Shown: positions 35,606-44,244 of the stretch, one piece after another
Numbering within the stretch: position 1 is the stretch's first letter
How the letters are laid out: each line of letters begins with the position of its first letter
Assembly: GCF_030440595.1 (NCBI RefSeq)
Contig: NZ_CP047452.1
Location: forward strand, 992,001-1,056,000
DNA: 64,000 bases
Source: Corynebacterium glucuronolyticum DSM 44120
Lineage (GTDB): Bacteria > Actinomycetota > Actinomycetes > Mycobacteriales > Mycobacteriaceae
Direction: 5' to 3'
Translations under genes and position numbers: made by a program
The notes under the pieces: generated by a model
What the model saw: only the letters and a program-made list of their open reading frames with translations
Databases searched by the model: none
What the model was told of the DNA's origin: nothing

Positions 35606-36092
35606 GACTTTTAGGGGCATTTTCGCCTAGATGCCATCGCAGCTCGACACCTGTCACTTGCTCTGCGCCTCCCTAGACGGCACCTTCGCTCCGCTGGTCG
35701 TCCGGGGATTGTACAAGAAGGCAACCTGGAACCATGGCGCGATAGCAGATACGCACGTGACCTCCGTGAGCACGTAACAACCGTGAGTATGTGCCCCCGT
35801 CTGGGCACACGCGAGAGCGGGGAAAGTGTGTGAAAACGCGGAAAAGGAGGGCTGAGCGTGTGGTATTCCGTCCAGCAGACATGCGTGCAGGGCCCCGATA
35901 CAGTATTCCTGGTTGGGCCAAAAGGTCCGTTGGTGCGTAGAGAATTTTGGAATGACAACTGCTGGTTTAGTAAAACGCATGCGTTCGTCCCATTTCGTCT
36001 ACCATCGATGAGGACACGGGAAATGTTCCGGGTCAAAAACCACAACACACCACTCCGATGTCGGCATATGCCCGGCTGGGAAAGGAATTGGC
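35606..36092. other. Intergenic region
   Basis: 487 bp between two plus-strand genes. A short inverted repeat (tgtgccc ... gggcaca, near 35789-35810) is the only structure noted. No supported gene; open frames on the minus strand lack family features. Confidence 0.5.
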
Positions 36093-36779
36093 ATGGCTTT
36101 CTTTGAGGATCTAGCTGCAGCACTTGATGCTGAGGGCATCGAATCCCGCGGTGACGGCGATACCCTTTTTGTACCTATTACTTCCGAACTAGAAATCCAG
36201 TTTGTGGAGATCGATCCGCTGCTACCTGCGGCCAACGTCTACATTGCGGATGCAGACGTAGACGATGGCGATAGTTCTTTTGACGCTGTCCTCGTGAGTG
36301 TTGTGTTCTCCGTGGAAGATGCGGTGAAGGCCGTAGGCCGTCACATGGCAACGGACCAGATCATTACCATCCTCCGCGATCTCATTGGAGGAACCGACGA
36401 ACGAATTGCCGATCTAGACTTCGAGCAGAGCTATCGCGACCCGCACGTGGTGACAACTCCCGTCGGCCAAGATTCCGTCATCCGCGTGGAGGTGGAGGCG
36501 GAGGACGATGTGATTCCCGTCGCTGAGGTATTTTTCGTGGCCTCGCCGATTGGAAGCGATGAGGACATCGACGAAGACGCTGAGGTCCTCGAGCTAGGCA
36601 AATTTACCGACTTCGATCGGCTTTTCGAGGCACTGTCCCTAGCCGCCGATCAGGCAGAGGATTGGGAATCGCAGTTGCTCACCTTCGATGACGACGACTT
36701 TGATGACTATCAAGACATCGACTTCGGTGGCGATGGCAACGAGGACGGCGATTACTCCGCTAATTCCGACGAGTTTTAG
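36093..36779 (+). CDS. Acidic hypothetical protein
   Basis: 228 residues, with GAAAGGA 6 bases before the ATG. Very acidic: VYIADADVDDGDSSFDAVLV in the middle and a tail dominated by Asp (FDDDDFDDYQDIDFGGDG). The first 170 residues alternate hydrophobic and charged segments as in a folded alpha/beta protein. No signal peptide or membrane segment. I do not recognise the family, but the ribosome binding site and length make it real. The acidic tail could bind metal ions or a basic partner (inference). Confidence 0.72.
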   Translation: MAFFEDLAAALDAEGIESRGDGDTLFVPITSELEIQFVEIDPLLPAANVYIADADVDDGDSSFDAVLVSVVFSVEDAVKAVGRHMATDQIITILRDLIGGTDERIADLDFEQSYRDPHVVTTPVGQDSVIRVEVEAEDDVIPVAEVFFVASPIGSDEDIDEDAEVLELGKFTDFDRLFEALSLAADQAEDWESQLLTFDDDDFDDYQDIDFGGDGNEDGDYSANSDEF

Positions 36780-36877
36780 CCCTACCTCGCTGGTCAGACT
36801 GTGCATCATCAGTTCAACTGATCGGGGCATCTCATGGCCTCCGGTTAGTGGTTGCCGGCACCATCCGTTCGACGGAG

Positions 36878-37606
36878 CTAAGCAGCGAATCCTTCTTCTT
36901 TGAAAAGAGAAGATGGTGAAGCAAGGGGTGCAAAAGCTCCGTCGACAAGCCAGCAGTACGTGGGAGTAGCTTCGCCCCGAAGCTCGTGGATGCAGTGCTC
37001 AGGCGCGCCGGGAGTGAAACGTCGCACCCACGCGTCAGCTTGGTGCGTGTGTACTGGTCGCCCCGTCGGATCAGAGAAGCGCACGGTGATGAGGTAGGCA
37101 GGTTCACGATCTTCGCCGAAGGCTTGCACGAATTCGCGTACGCGTGCACCCGCACGGTGGCGCGAAACGGACACAATAAATTCCGGAGAATCAGCGGTGA
37201 GTGGCAGGCGGATGCGCGGTGGACGCCATGTCGCTATTGCTCTGGCGAGTGAACGGGGATGATGAATCGTGCCGCGCACTTCATCGAGTGCGTCATTGAG
37301 ATCTTTGCCAGTGCCCGCACTGTAGAGATCGTTCACGAGGTCTTGTGGGGTGCTCGTGGACCGACGTGCCTGTAGAGGGGGTGATGGCGCGTCGTCATTA
37401 CCAGAATCTCCTCGTGGTTGAGGAGGAGGGGAACTCTTCAGCGGGTGGGGGTATCCAATTCGGTGAGAATCCGGGCGCTCTTCGGCGGATGGAAGTCCCC
37501 AGTCACGAATGCGGCTGAATAGTGAGGTGAGGGGGCGTTTGTTAGGGATGGTGATAGCGTGCGGTGTTGCAGAGTGCAATGATTCGGCGTGAGTGTTTCT
37601 AAACAT
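36878..37606 (-). CDS. Hypothetical protein
   Basis: 242 residues if translation starts at the ATG beginning MFRNTHAESL (10 more codons are open upstream). The N-terminal half is Pro/Ser/Arg-rich and probably disordered. The C-terminal half looks folded: FIVSVSRHRAGARVREFVQA, AYLITVRFSDPTGRPVHTHQ, ADAWVRRFTPGAPEHCIHEL. It may be an actinobacterial family of secreted-effector or regulator type, but I cannot name it. No strong ribosome binding site. Confidence 0.6.
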   Translation of the reverse strand: MFRNTHAESLHSATPHAITIPNKRPLTSLFSRIRDWGLPSAEERPDSHRIGYPHPLKSSPPPQPRGDSGNDDAPSPPLQARRSTSTPQDLVNDLYSAGTGKDLNDALDEVRGTIHHPRSLARAIATWRPPRIRLPLTADSPEFIVSVSRHRAGARVREFVQAFGEDREPAYLITVRFSDPTGRPVHTHQADAWVRRFTPGAPEHCIHELRGEATPTYCWLVDGAFAPLASPSSLFKEEGFAA

Positions 37607-37743
37607 GGCTCTCACAGTAGGAGAGAGGAGCCACACGAACGTGTAGACGAAGTCGAAAATGCGAACAAATGTACTAAAATGGAGCTGCGTTGCAATTATA
37701 TACAGGAGCTTTGCGGTACGCGCGTGACTTTTGAGGGAAAGGA

Positions 37744-37876
37744 AATGCGAAAAAAGGGTTCGCTGTCACGGGGTGACAGCACGGGGGCAATGATGAGAAT
37801 GCTTAGTCGCGATGAGCATGCGAACATGCGACCATGCGCCTGCAAAGGGTCGCACCACTGCATACTGAGGTCTTAG
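37744..37876 (+). CDS. Possible 43-codon ORF upstream of the MFS gene
   Basis: An ATG at 37745 after ggaaaggaa begins MRKKGSLSRGDSTG and ends with CACKGSHHCILRS. It includes the perfect hairpin at 37762-37780. It could be a leader peptide or chance; the ribosome site is only one base from the ATG. Confidence 0.2.
37762..37780. promoter_or_regulatory. Perfect hairpin upstream of the MFS gene
   Basis: gctgtcac (37762-37769) and gtgacagc (37773-37780) with a 3-base loop. No T-run follows, so it is more likely an operator or mRNA structure than a terminator. Confidence 0.4.
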
Positions 37877-37916
37877 CTATGAGGATTGGGCTTTACCGCT
37901 TAACTGGTTATCCTTA

Positions 37917-39146
37917 ATGATTGTGAGAGACATGAGCGATACGAGGGTGAAGAAGAGTTCAGGGGACATTCCCAAAGAGATCTGGATTCTCGTCGTCGCA
38001 GCTTTCATCATCGCCCTGGGGTTCGGACTCATTGCGCCGATCATCCCCGAGTTCGCTCGCTCCTTCGACGTTTCTATGGCTGCTGCCAGCGCCATCATCA
38101 GTGTTTTCGCACTGTCCCGCTTAATCTTCGCTCCGGCAACCGGAGGGATCATCGATCGCTTTGGTTCTCGAAAGGTATATCTCACCGGACTTATCATCGT
38201 TGGAGTTACAACAGGTGCCATCGCATTCGCCCAGGATTACTGGCACATGCTGTTATGCCGTGCATTGGGTGGATTCGGTTCCACAATGTTTACTGTCTCC
38301 GCAATGGGGCTCATCGTCCGGTTGGCACCGCCATCCAAGCGTGGCCGCGCGAGCTCGCTATATGCCACTGCCTTCTTGCTCGGAAACGTGCTTGGCCCGG
38401 TCATTGGCGCAGCGGCTTCTGCGATCGGGATGCGTGCTCCATTTTTCATCTATGGGGTAGGAGTTCTCGTCGCAGCGGGAGTTGTGTGGAAGTTCTTGGA
38501 TCCGAATAAGATCTCTGCAGTAGAACACGCCAACGACTATCCGCCCATGAAGTTCAAAGAGGCGGTTAAAAGTTCAGCTTATCGGGCATCATTGGCATCG
38601 GGATTTGCTAATGGATGGATCAACATTGGATGCAGGGTTGCAATCCTTCCACTGTTTGCTGCGAGCTTATTTGAGCGCGGGGCCGCTGTCTCCGGAATCG
38701 CTCTTGCCACCTTCGCGCTTGGGAATGCCACCGCACAACAGTTCGCCGGACGCGGTGCGGATCGGATAGGGCGCAAGCCACTTATTATCGCCGGACTCCT
38801 CGTTAACCTGATTTTTACTGGTCTCTTGGGCTGGTCGATAGCATCGTGGGAGGTCCTTCTTTTCTCGCTTCTCGCCGGTGGAGGCGCAGGAATGCTCAAT
38901 CCATCGCAGCAAGCAGTGCTGGCCGACGTGGTAGGGAACAAGCGCTCAGGCGGAAAAGTGTTAGCTAATTTCCAGATGTCTCAAGATTTGGGCTCCATCA
39001 TTGGGCCAGTTCTCGCCGGAACATTGGTGGACATCAGTGGCTATAAGGCGGCGTTCGCATCCTGCGCGATCGTGGGAGTTCTGGCAACAGTGGCGTGGAT
39101 GTGGGGCGAAGAGACACTTGCATCCAAGCGGATCAGCCGTAGGTAA
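37917..39146 (+). CDS. Major facilitator superfamily transporter, drug-efflux type
   Basis: 409 residues with twelve hydrophobic segments. The first-half loop motif RLIFAPATGGIIDRFGSRKV and its second-half counterpart GRGADRIGRKPLI are the MFS A-motifs. LLGNVLGPVIGAAAS in segment 5 is the motif C of proton-drug antiporters. Start could be the ATG at 37917 or that at 37932 (MSDTRVKK). Substrate unknown. Convergent with the Nudix gene, 31 bp apart. Confidence 0.88.
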   Translation: MIVRDMSDTRVKKSSGDIPKEIWILVVAAFIIALGFGLIAPIIPEFARSFDVSMAAASAIISVFALSRLIFAPATGGIIDRFGSRKVYLTGLIIVGVTTGAIAFAQDYWHMLLCRALGGFGSTMFTVSAMGLIVRLAPPSKRGRASSLYATAFLLGNVLGPVIGAAASAIGMRAPFFIYGVGVLVAAGVVWKFLDPNKISAVEHANDYPPMKFKEAVKSSAYRASLASGFANGWINIGCRVAILPLFAASLFERGAAVSGIALATFALGNATAQQFAGRGADRIGRKPLIIAGLLVNLIFTGLLGWSIASWEVLLFSLLAGGGAGMLNPSQQAVLADVVGNKRSGGKVLANFQMSQDLGSIIGPVLAGTLVDISGYKAAFASCAIVGVLATVAWMWGEETLASKRISRR

Positions 39147-39177
39147 GCCTGCTCCAGTGCCCGGCCGGTGTCGAGAT

Positions 39178-39594
39178 TTAACTACCGAGAGTATCGGTGA
39201 GTTTTTTCATCGCCGGTATGTCTGCCGGCGCCCACGTGAGGTTTACGAGATCGGGAACGGGGATCCAATCCAATGACTGGTGTTCAGATGCAGTCGGCTC
39301 GCCACAGGTGATCGTGCACACGTAAACAGACAGCGCTATCTCCCCAAAATCATAGGAGTAGAGCGATGTATCAATGTGACTTTTCACCGCTACGGTGATG
39401 TCGAGTTCCTCCAGCAGCTCACGGGAGAGTGCTTCCTCTTCTGTCTCGCCTTCTTCAACCTTGCCTCCGGGGAATTCCCAGTAGCCGCTCATTGCGCGCC
39501 CTGGCCCTCGCTTAGCGGCAAGGACTTCGATGTCACCATTGTTTTCGCGGAGGATCGCCCCGCCGACGACAGCGAGAGGAGATGTGTGCTTCAT
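39178..39594 (-). CDS. Nudix hydrolase, MutT-like
   Basis: 138 residues, AAGGA 3 bases before the ATG. A complete Nudix box is seen: GGKVEEGETEEEALSRELLEEL, preceded by SGYWEFPG. The N-terminal AVVGGAILRENNGDIEVLAAKR and the length fit MutT-type 8-oxo-dGTP diphosphatases, which clean the nucleotide pool. Other nucleotide substrates are possible. Confidence 0.87.
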   Translation of the reverse strand: MKHTSPLAVVGGAILRENNGDIEVLAAKRGPGRAMSGYWEFPGGKVEEGETEEEALSRELLEELDITVAVKSHIDTSLYSYDFGEIALSVYVCTITCGEPTASEHQSLDWIPVPDLVNLTWAPADIPAMKKLTDTLGS

Positions 39595-40080
39595 CGGTCC
39601 TTAGCCTTTCTAAACCCGTTTTGTGCACTCCCACATCAAACTCGACGAGGGGGCATTTCCTCCACCCAACTGTAGCCTGTTAGGTTTTGCCGAGCCGCTT
39701 ATGTTTTTCCACCACTGCGTCTCCGGCGCTCTCGCCAGTGGCGCCTGCTAGTTTTAGGTGGACAAACGACGAGGGGGCGGAGGGGAAATTGATTGGGGAG
39801 ACCGAATGTTACGGCGGGCAATTGTGGCGGACCATCATGGCGGACATTTGTGATGGGATGTCTCATGCGGGATCGCCTTACCCTGCTTCCCCGACACAAG
39901 TTTTCGGCCTCATCGGTTGAGTGCACACCACTATGAGGAAAAACCATCAAGAGGGCTCATTCGGAAGACTATCCGGGCATGAGAGATAGAGAAATCCCCG
40001 CCTTCTATCTCTCAAGCCTGAGAGGTTCTGTGGCGGGGATTGTCTATCGTTTATCTATTCACGCCTCGAAATTCGTATCC
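39595..40080. other. Intergenic region
   Basis: 486 bp. A plus-strand open frame at 39687-39920 has no recognisable features. Structured repeats at 39981-40041 belong to the permease 3' end. Confidence 0.5.
39981..40041 (-). terminator. Overlapping hairpins at the 3' end of the permease gene
   Basis: aatccccgcc (39993-40002) pairs with ggcggggatt (40032-40041). gagagatag (39981-39989) pairs with ctatctctc (40005-40013). The two hairpins interlock and exclude each other. The first is probably the terminator of the permease. Confidence 0.6.
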
Positions 40081-41511
40081 CTACGCAGTTGGGAAGGCGA
40101 AATCCTCCGTTCCTTCTGCGTCGTGGTTGTGGCGAGTGGCGTAGTAGACGATGGTCATGATGACAATGAACGCTGCACCGGCGGCGAGGGCGCTCCAGAA
40201 TTCGGGTTCCCACGCCATAATGCCGAAGGTGAACACGATAAATGCAATGGAGAAGTACTGCCCGTATGGCCAGAAAGGTACGCGGAATGCTAGCTGTTCT
40301 ACCTCTGTGGGGGACATCTGTCGGCGGGAAGCAACGTGTGCGAGAAGAATCATGAGCCATACGAAAATTGTGGCGAACGTTGCCAGTGCTGCGATCTTGG
40401 AGAAGAGCGACTCGGGAACGAAGTAGTTCAACGCAACGCCAACGATAAGGACAGCAATGAGCGTACCGACGGTGGCTACCGGAACGCCTCGGCTTTCCTT
40501 TGCCATAAAGCGAGGTGCTAGACCCTGCTTGGCCATGCCTGTCATGATCCTTCCTGCGCCGAACAAATCGGAATTGATCGCGGACAGAGCTGCAGTGATG
40601 ACGACTACGTTGAGTAGTGCAGCAGCCCAGTTGACCCCCAGTGAGGAGAAGATCTGCACGAAGGGGCTTTCCTCGCCGGTGATGGTTCGCCACGGATTGA
40701 TCGTGACGATTACGAAAATAGTCAGAACGTAGAAAAGCAGAATGCGGACAGGAACAGTGTTAACTGCCTGAGGAATGTGCTTCTCCGGGTGCTCAGCGTC
40801 GCCAGCAGTGACACCGATGATTTCCGTTCCACCGAACGCAAACAGAACGAGAATGAATGCGCTGATCATTCCACTGGCACCGTTGGGGAAAAATCCTCCA
40901 TCGTTCCAGAGGTTGTCGATGCCAACATTGTGGGCTCCGTTGCCGAGGCCGAAAATGAGAATGAGTGCGCCACCGATGATCATGGCCACTACGGCCGTAA
41001 CCTTTATGATCGTGAAGCCAAACTCCAGCTCACCGAACCATCGGGAACTCGCCAAGTTGGCAGCACCAACGATGAGGAGGGTGACGGCGACCCAGATCCA
41101 TGCGTCGGATTGGGGAAACCAGAATTTCATGTACGTGCCGATTGCTGTGAGGTCCGCTAGGCACACAATGATCATTTCGAAGGCGTACATCCACCCAGTG
41201 ATGTAGCCCGCCCAGCCACCGAGATACTTCCTCGCGTACTCAGCAAAAGAGCCAGATACGGGAAGAGCTACGGCCATCTCGCCGAGCGCGCGGAGCATGA
41301 AATAAACAACGATTCCGCCGAGGAGATAGACGAGGAGCACTGATGGTCCCGCTGCCTGAATGGCACCTGCAGATCCGTAAAACAGGCCTGTACCGATGGC
41401 GGAGCCCAACGCGATGAAATGGATATGACGAGCATTCAATCCACGCGTGATGGAAGTGGCAGGCGCATACCTGCGTGATGTGCCGACTGAGGACGAGTCC
41501 TTACGGTTCAT
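40081..41511 (-). CDS. Amino acid permease, APC superfamily (AAT family)
   Basis: 476 residues, about twelve membrane segments. Family signatures: IALGSAIGTGLFYGSAGAI, AGPSVLLVYLLGGIVVYFML, ALGEMAVALPVSGSFAEYA, FAFGGTEIIGVTAGDAEHPE. It resembles proline-, GABA- and aromatic-type proton symporters of Gram-positive bacteria. The specific substrate cannot be read off. It differs clearly from the permease at 304-1788. Divergent from the RNA helicase gene. Confidence 0.87.
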   Translation of the reverse strand: MNRKDSSSVGTSRRYAPATSITRGLNARHIHFIALGSAIGTGLFYGSAGAIQAAGPSVLLVYLLGGIVVYFMLRALGEMAVALPVSGSFAEYARKYLGGWAGYITGWMYAFEMIIVCLADLTAIGTYMKFWFPQSDAWIWVAVTLLIVGAANLASSRWFGELEFGFTIIKVTAVVAMIIGGALILIFGLGNGAHNVGIDNLWNDGGFFPNGASGMISAFILVLFAFGGTEIIGVTAGDAEHPEKHIPQAVNTVPVRILLFYVLTIFVIVTINPWRTITGEESPFVQIFSSLGVNWAAALLNVVVITAALSAINSDLFGAGRIMTGMAKQGLAPRFMAKESRGVPVATVGTLIAVLIVGVALNYFVPESLFSKIAALATFATIFVWLMILLAHVASRRQMSPTEVEQLAFRVPFWPYGQYFSIAFIVFTFGIMAWEPEFWSALAAGAAFIVIMTIVYYATRHNHDAEGTEDFAFPTA

Positions 41512-41825
41512 ATAAGCACTTTCTTGCTCGTAGTTGTATCCAAAAACTGGCTGTCATGCGTTTGGTTCCTACATCTCCAAAAACTCACAAGTGCCGTTGC
41601 CTGTGCAGCTTGGTCTTGGTCGATGCCGGGAGGAACGCGATCACAACCAAGTTAAGTTTTTGTGAAGTGACAAACGTGGAGATTATCTTAACTGGTCGGC
41701 ACCTAAAATATGAAAGGCGCGGCACCAGGGTGGTTGGGATCACAGCGTTGGCTGGCTCGTGGAAAAATGACAAGAGCGCCTCTGTACTTTCAATTTTTCC
41801 TGCAAACGACTACAGTGAACGGGCA
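41512..41825. promoter_or_regulatory. Divergent permease-helicase region
   Basis: 314 bp. No gene. Several AT-rich stretches; the best plus-strand promoter is at 41788-41816. Confidence 0.45.
41788..41816 (+). promoter_or_regulatory. Candidate promoter giving a leaderless helicase mRNA
   Basis: TTTCAA (41788-41793), a 17-bp spacer and TACAGT (41811-41816) place the transcript start a few bases before the ATG at 41826, which has no Shine-Dalgarno sequence. Confidence 0.35.
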
Positions 41826-43982
41826 ATGAGTAATCCCGAAAACGCCTCCGGCGGCGTAAACGAGCCGGATAACGTAATTTCGTCGGACACTCAGGAAACT
41901 TCGCATGGCGTCGCAGACGACACCGCTACCATTTCTTCCACCGACTACTCCGAGAACGATGTTCCTACCGCAGACGTGTCTGCGGAGGACGTTATCGTTT
42001 CTGAGAACGTCGAAGGGAATGAGGATACGCGGGACGCAGAGGGCCAGGCATCTACTGAATCGGAAACCACCGATGATGCCTCCTCCACACAGTCTGCAGA
42101 TGATGAAGATGCCAGGGCTGCGGAAAATTCTGAGGGCACCGACTCCACTGACCTATCCTTTGACAAGCTGGGTCTGCCTTCAGACATCCTCGAAGCCGTG
42201 AGGAAGGTTGGCTTCGAAACACCGTCACCTATCCAGGCGCGGACGATTCCCGCTCTCCTGGACGGGCGCGATGTTGTGGGCCTAGCACAAACCGGTACGG
42301 GCAAAACGGCGGCCTTCGCGTTGCCGATCATTGCCCGTATCGACAAATCCAACCGATCGCCTCAGGCGCTCGTGTTGGCACCGACCCGTGAGCTTGCTCT
42401 CCAGGTGGCGGATGCATTCCAGGAATTCGCTGACCACGTAGGCGGAATCAACGTCCTGCCGATTTACGGCGGGCAAGCCTATGGCATCCAGCTGTCAGGC
42501 CTGCGTCGTGGTGCGCACATCATCGTGGGTACCCCGGGCCGTGTCATCGACCACCTGAAGAAGGGGTCCCTCGACATTTCGCACCTGGACTATCTCGTCC
42601 TCGACGAAGCGGACGAGATGCTCAACATGGGCTTCCAAGAGGATGTTGAGCGCATCCTGGAGGACACCCCAGACAAGAAGCAGGTGGCGCTGTTTTCGGC
42701 GACCATGCCGAATGCGATTCGTCGACTCTCCCAGCAGTACCTGGATGATCCGTACGAGGTCACGGTCAAGGCAGAGACACGAACCAACACGAACATCTCA
42801 CAGCGGTATTTGAATGTCGCTCATCGCAATAAGCTGGATGCACTGACCCGCATTCTCGAGGTCACTGAATTTGAGGCGATGATCATCTTCGTCCGTACGA
42901 AGTACGAGACGGAGGAGCTCGCCGAGAAGCTTCGTGCACGTGGTTTTTCCGCACAGGCAATCAACGGAGATATCGCGCAACAGCAGCGTGAGCGCACGGT
43001 AGACCAGCTGCGCGACGGTCGCCTGGACATCCTTGTTGCAACCGATGTCGCGGCGCGTGGTCTGGATGTGGATCGCATCTCCCACGTTCTTAACTACGAC
43101 ATTCCGCATGACACGGAGAGCTACATTCACCGCATTGGGCGCACCGGCCGCGCTGGCCGGACCGGCGAGGCGATTCTGTTCGTCACGCCACGTGAACGCC
43201 GTATGCTCCGCTCGATTGAGCGCGTGACCAACGCGACCCTTGAGGAAATGCAACTTCCTACAGTGGACGAGGTAAATGAGTCCCGCAAGGAGAAGTTCGC
43301 AGACTCCATCACGGAGGCGCTGGAAGATTCCCAGCTTGGTCTGTTCCGTAGCCTCGTGAAGCAGTACTCGGATGCGCACGATGTGCCACTCGAGGACATT
43401 GCTGCAGCGTTGGCGGCGCAGGCTCAGTCCAACGAGGAATTCCTCATGAAGGAGCCTCCGAAGGACAAGCGACGGGAACGGCGCGATAGAGACCGCGACG
43501 GTGGACGTCGGCAGCGTGACAACGGACCTGCACGTCCGGACAGTGATTTTGAAATCTACCGTCTTCAGGTGGGTCGTCGCGATCACGTACGCCCGGGTGC
43601 AATCGTTGGCGCTATTGCTAACGAAGGTGGACTGTCTAACCGCGACTTCGGTCGGATCGACATCCAGCAGAGCTTCTCGTTGGTAGAGCTTCCCAAGGGG
43701 CTTGGCGACGATGTCCTGGATCGCTTGGCTGACACAGAAATCGGTGGTCGCAACATCGAGATCCGTCGGGATCCAGATGGCTACATCTCTCGTGGTAACC
43801 GCAGTGGTGGCCGAGGCAATCGCGGTGGCTACGGTCGCGGTGGTCGTGACCGAGGTGGCCGTGACCGCGGAGATCGCAACGATCGCGGTGGCTACGGGCG
43901 TAGCGATCGGCGCAACGGTCGTGGAAATTGGCGTGATCGCAACGATCGCCGTGGAGGCGGTCGCGGTCGGGATCGCTACTAA
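41826..43982 (+). CDS. deaD: DEAD-box ATP-dependent RNA helicase with DbpA-like and RGG tail
   Basis: 718 residues from the ATG beginning MSNPENASGG. An acidic, Ser/Thr-rich N-terminal extension of about 110 residues precedes the helicase core: Q-motif, AQTGTGKT (I), PTRELAL (Ia), VGTPGRVIDH (Ib), LDEADEML (II), FSATMP (III), ATDVAARGLD (V), HRIGRTGRAGR (VI). Then a DbpA-type RNA-binding domain (about 570-650, EIYRLQVGRRDHVRPGAIVG) and an RGG/RD-rich tail. It resembles CsdA/DeaD, which unwinds RNA in ribosome assembly and cold adaptation. The open frame extends 117 codons upstream but without homology. Confidence 0.93.
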   Translation: MSNPENASGGVNEPDNVISSDTQETSHGVADDTATISSTDYSENDVPTADVSAEDVIVSENVEGNEDTRDAEGQASTESETTDDASSTQSADDEDARAAENSEGTDSTDLSFDKLGLPSDILEAVRKVGFETPSPIQARTIPALLDGRDVVGLAQTGTGKTAAFALPIIARIDKSNRSPQALVLAPTRELALQVADAFQEFADHVGGINVLPIYGGQAYGIQLSGLRRGAHIIVGTPGRVIDHLKKGSLDISHLDYLVLDEADEMLNMGFQEDVERILEDTPDKKQVALFSATMPNAIRRLSQQYLDDPYEVTVKAETRTNTNISQRYLNVAHRNKLDALTRILEVTEFEAMIIFVRTKYETEELAEKLRARGFSAQAINGDIAQQQRERTVDQLRDGRLDILVATDVAARGLDVDRISHVLNYDIPHDTESYIHRIGRTGRAGRTGEAILFVTPRERRMLRSIERVTNATLEEMQLPTVDEVNESRKEKFADSITEALEDSQLGLFRSLVKQYSDAHDVPLEDIAAALAAQAQSNEEFLMKEPPKDKRRERRDRDRDGGRRQRDNGPARPDSDFEIYRLQVGRRDHVRPGAIVGAIANEGGLSNRDFGRIDIQQSFSLVELPKGLGDDVLDRLADTEIGGRNIEIRRDPDGYISRGNRSGGRGNRGGYGRGGRDRGGRDRGDRNDRGGYGRSDRRNGRGNWRDRNDRRGGGRGRDRY

Positions 43983-43997
43983 GTAAAAAACTCAGGG

Positions 43998-44041
43998 CCA
44001 CAGAGGTGCCGGTGGATATGCCGTCTCTCTGTGGTCTTTTT
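43998..44041 (+). terminator. Terminator of the RNA helicase gene
   Basis: ccacagag (43998-44005) pairs with ctctgtgg (44027-44034) and is followed by tcttttt. Confidence 0.85.
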
Positions 44042-44244
44042 GGCGCTTATAACTGCACGCAATCAAAAATGCGCGCAAAGCGCACGGGCATCAAGGTTGT
44101 CGAAGTAGAACCATGTACTAAGACCAGTTAACATCTGGCCGAGTGCTTGTGAATGAGGAATGCGTAGCCATCCAGCTTTCTAAAATGGCGGATTTGGGCA
44201 AAACATTTCCCAGGGCCGAGCACTGTCCACTAGTGTTACGAGGT

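Noticed and set aside
39687..39920. 77-codon plus-strand frame between the Nudix gene and the permease
   Set aside because: No ribosome site, no recognisable domain and an overlapping minus-strand frame of similar length.
41475..41825. N-terminal extension of the RNA helicase by 117 codons
   Set aside because: No homology; it overlaps the divergent permease start, and a promoter lies inside it.
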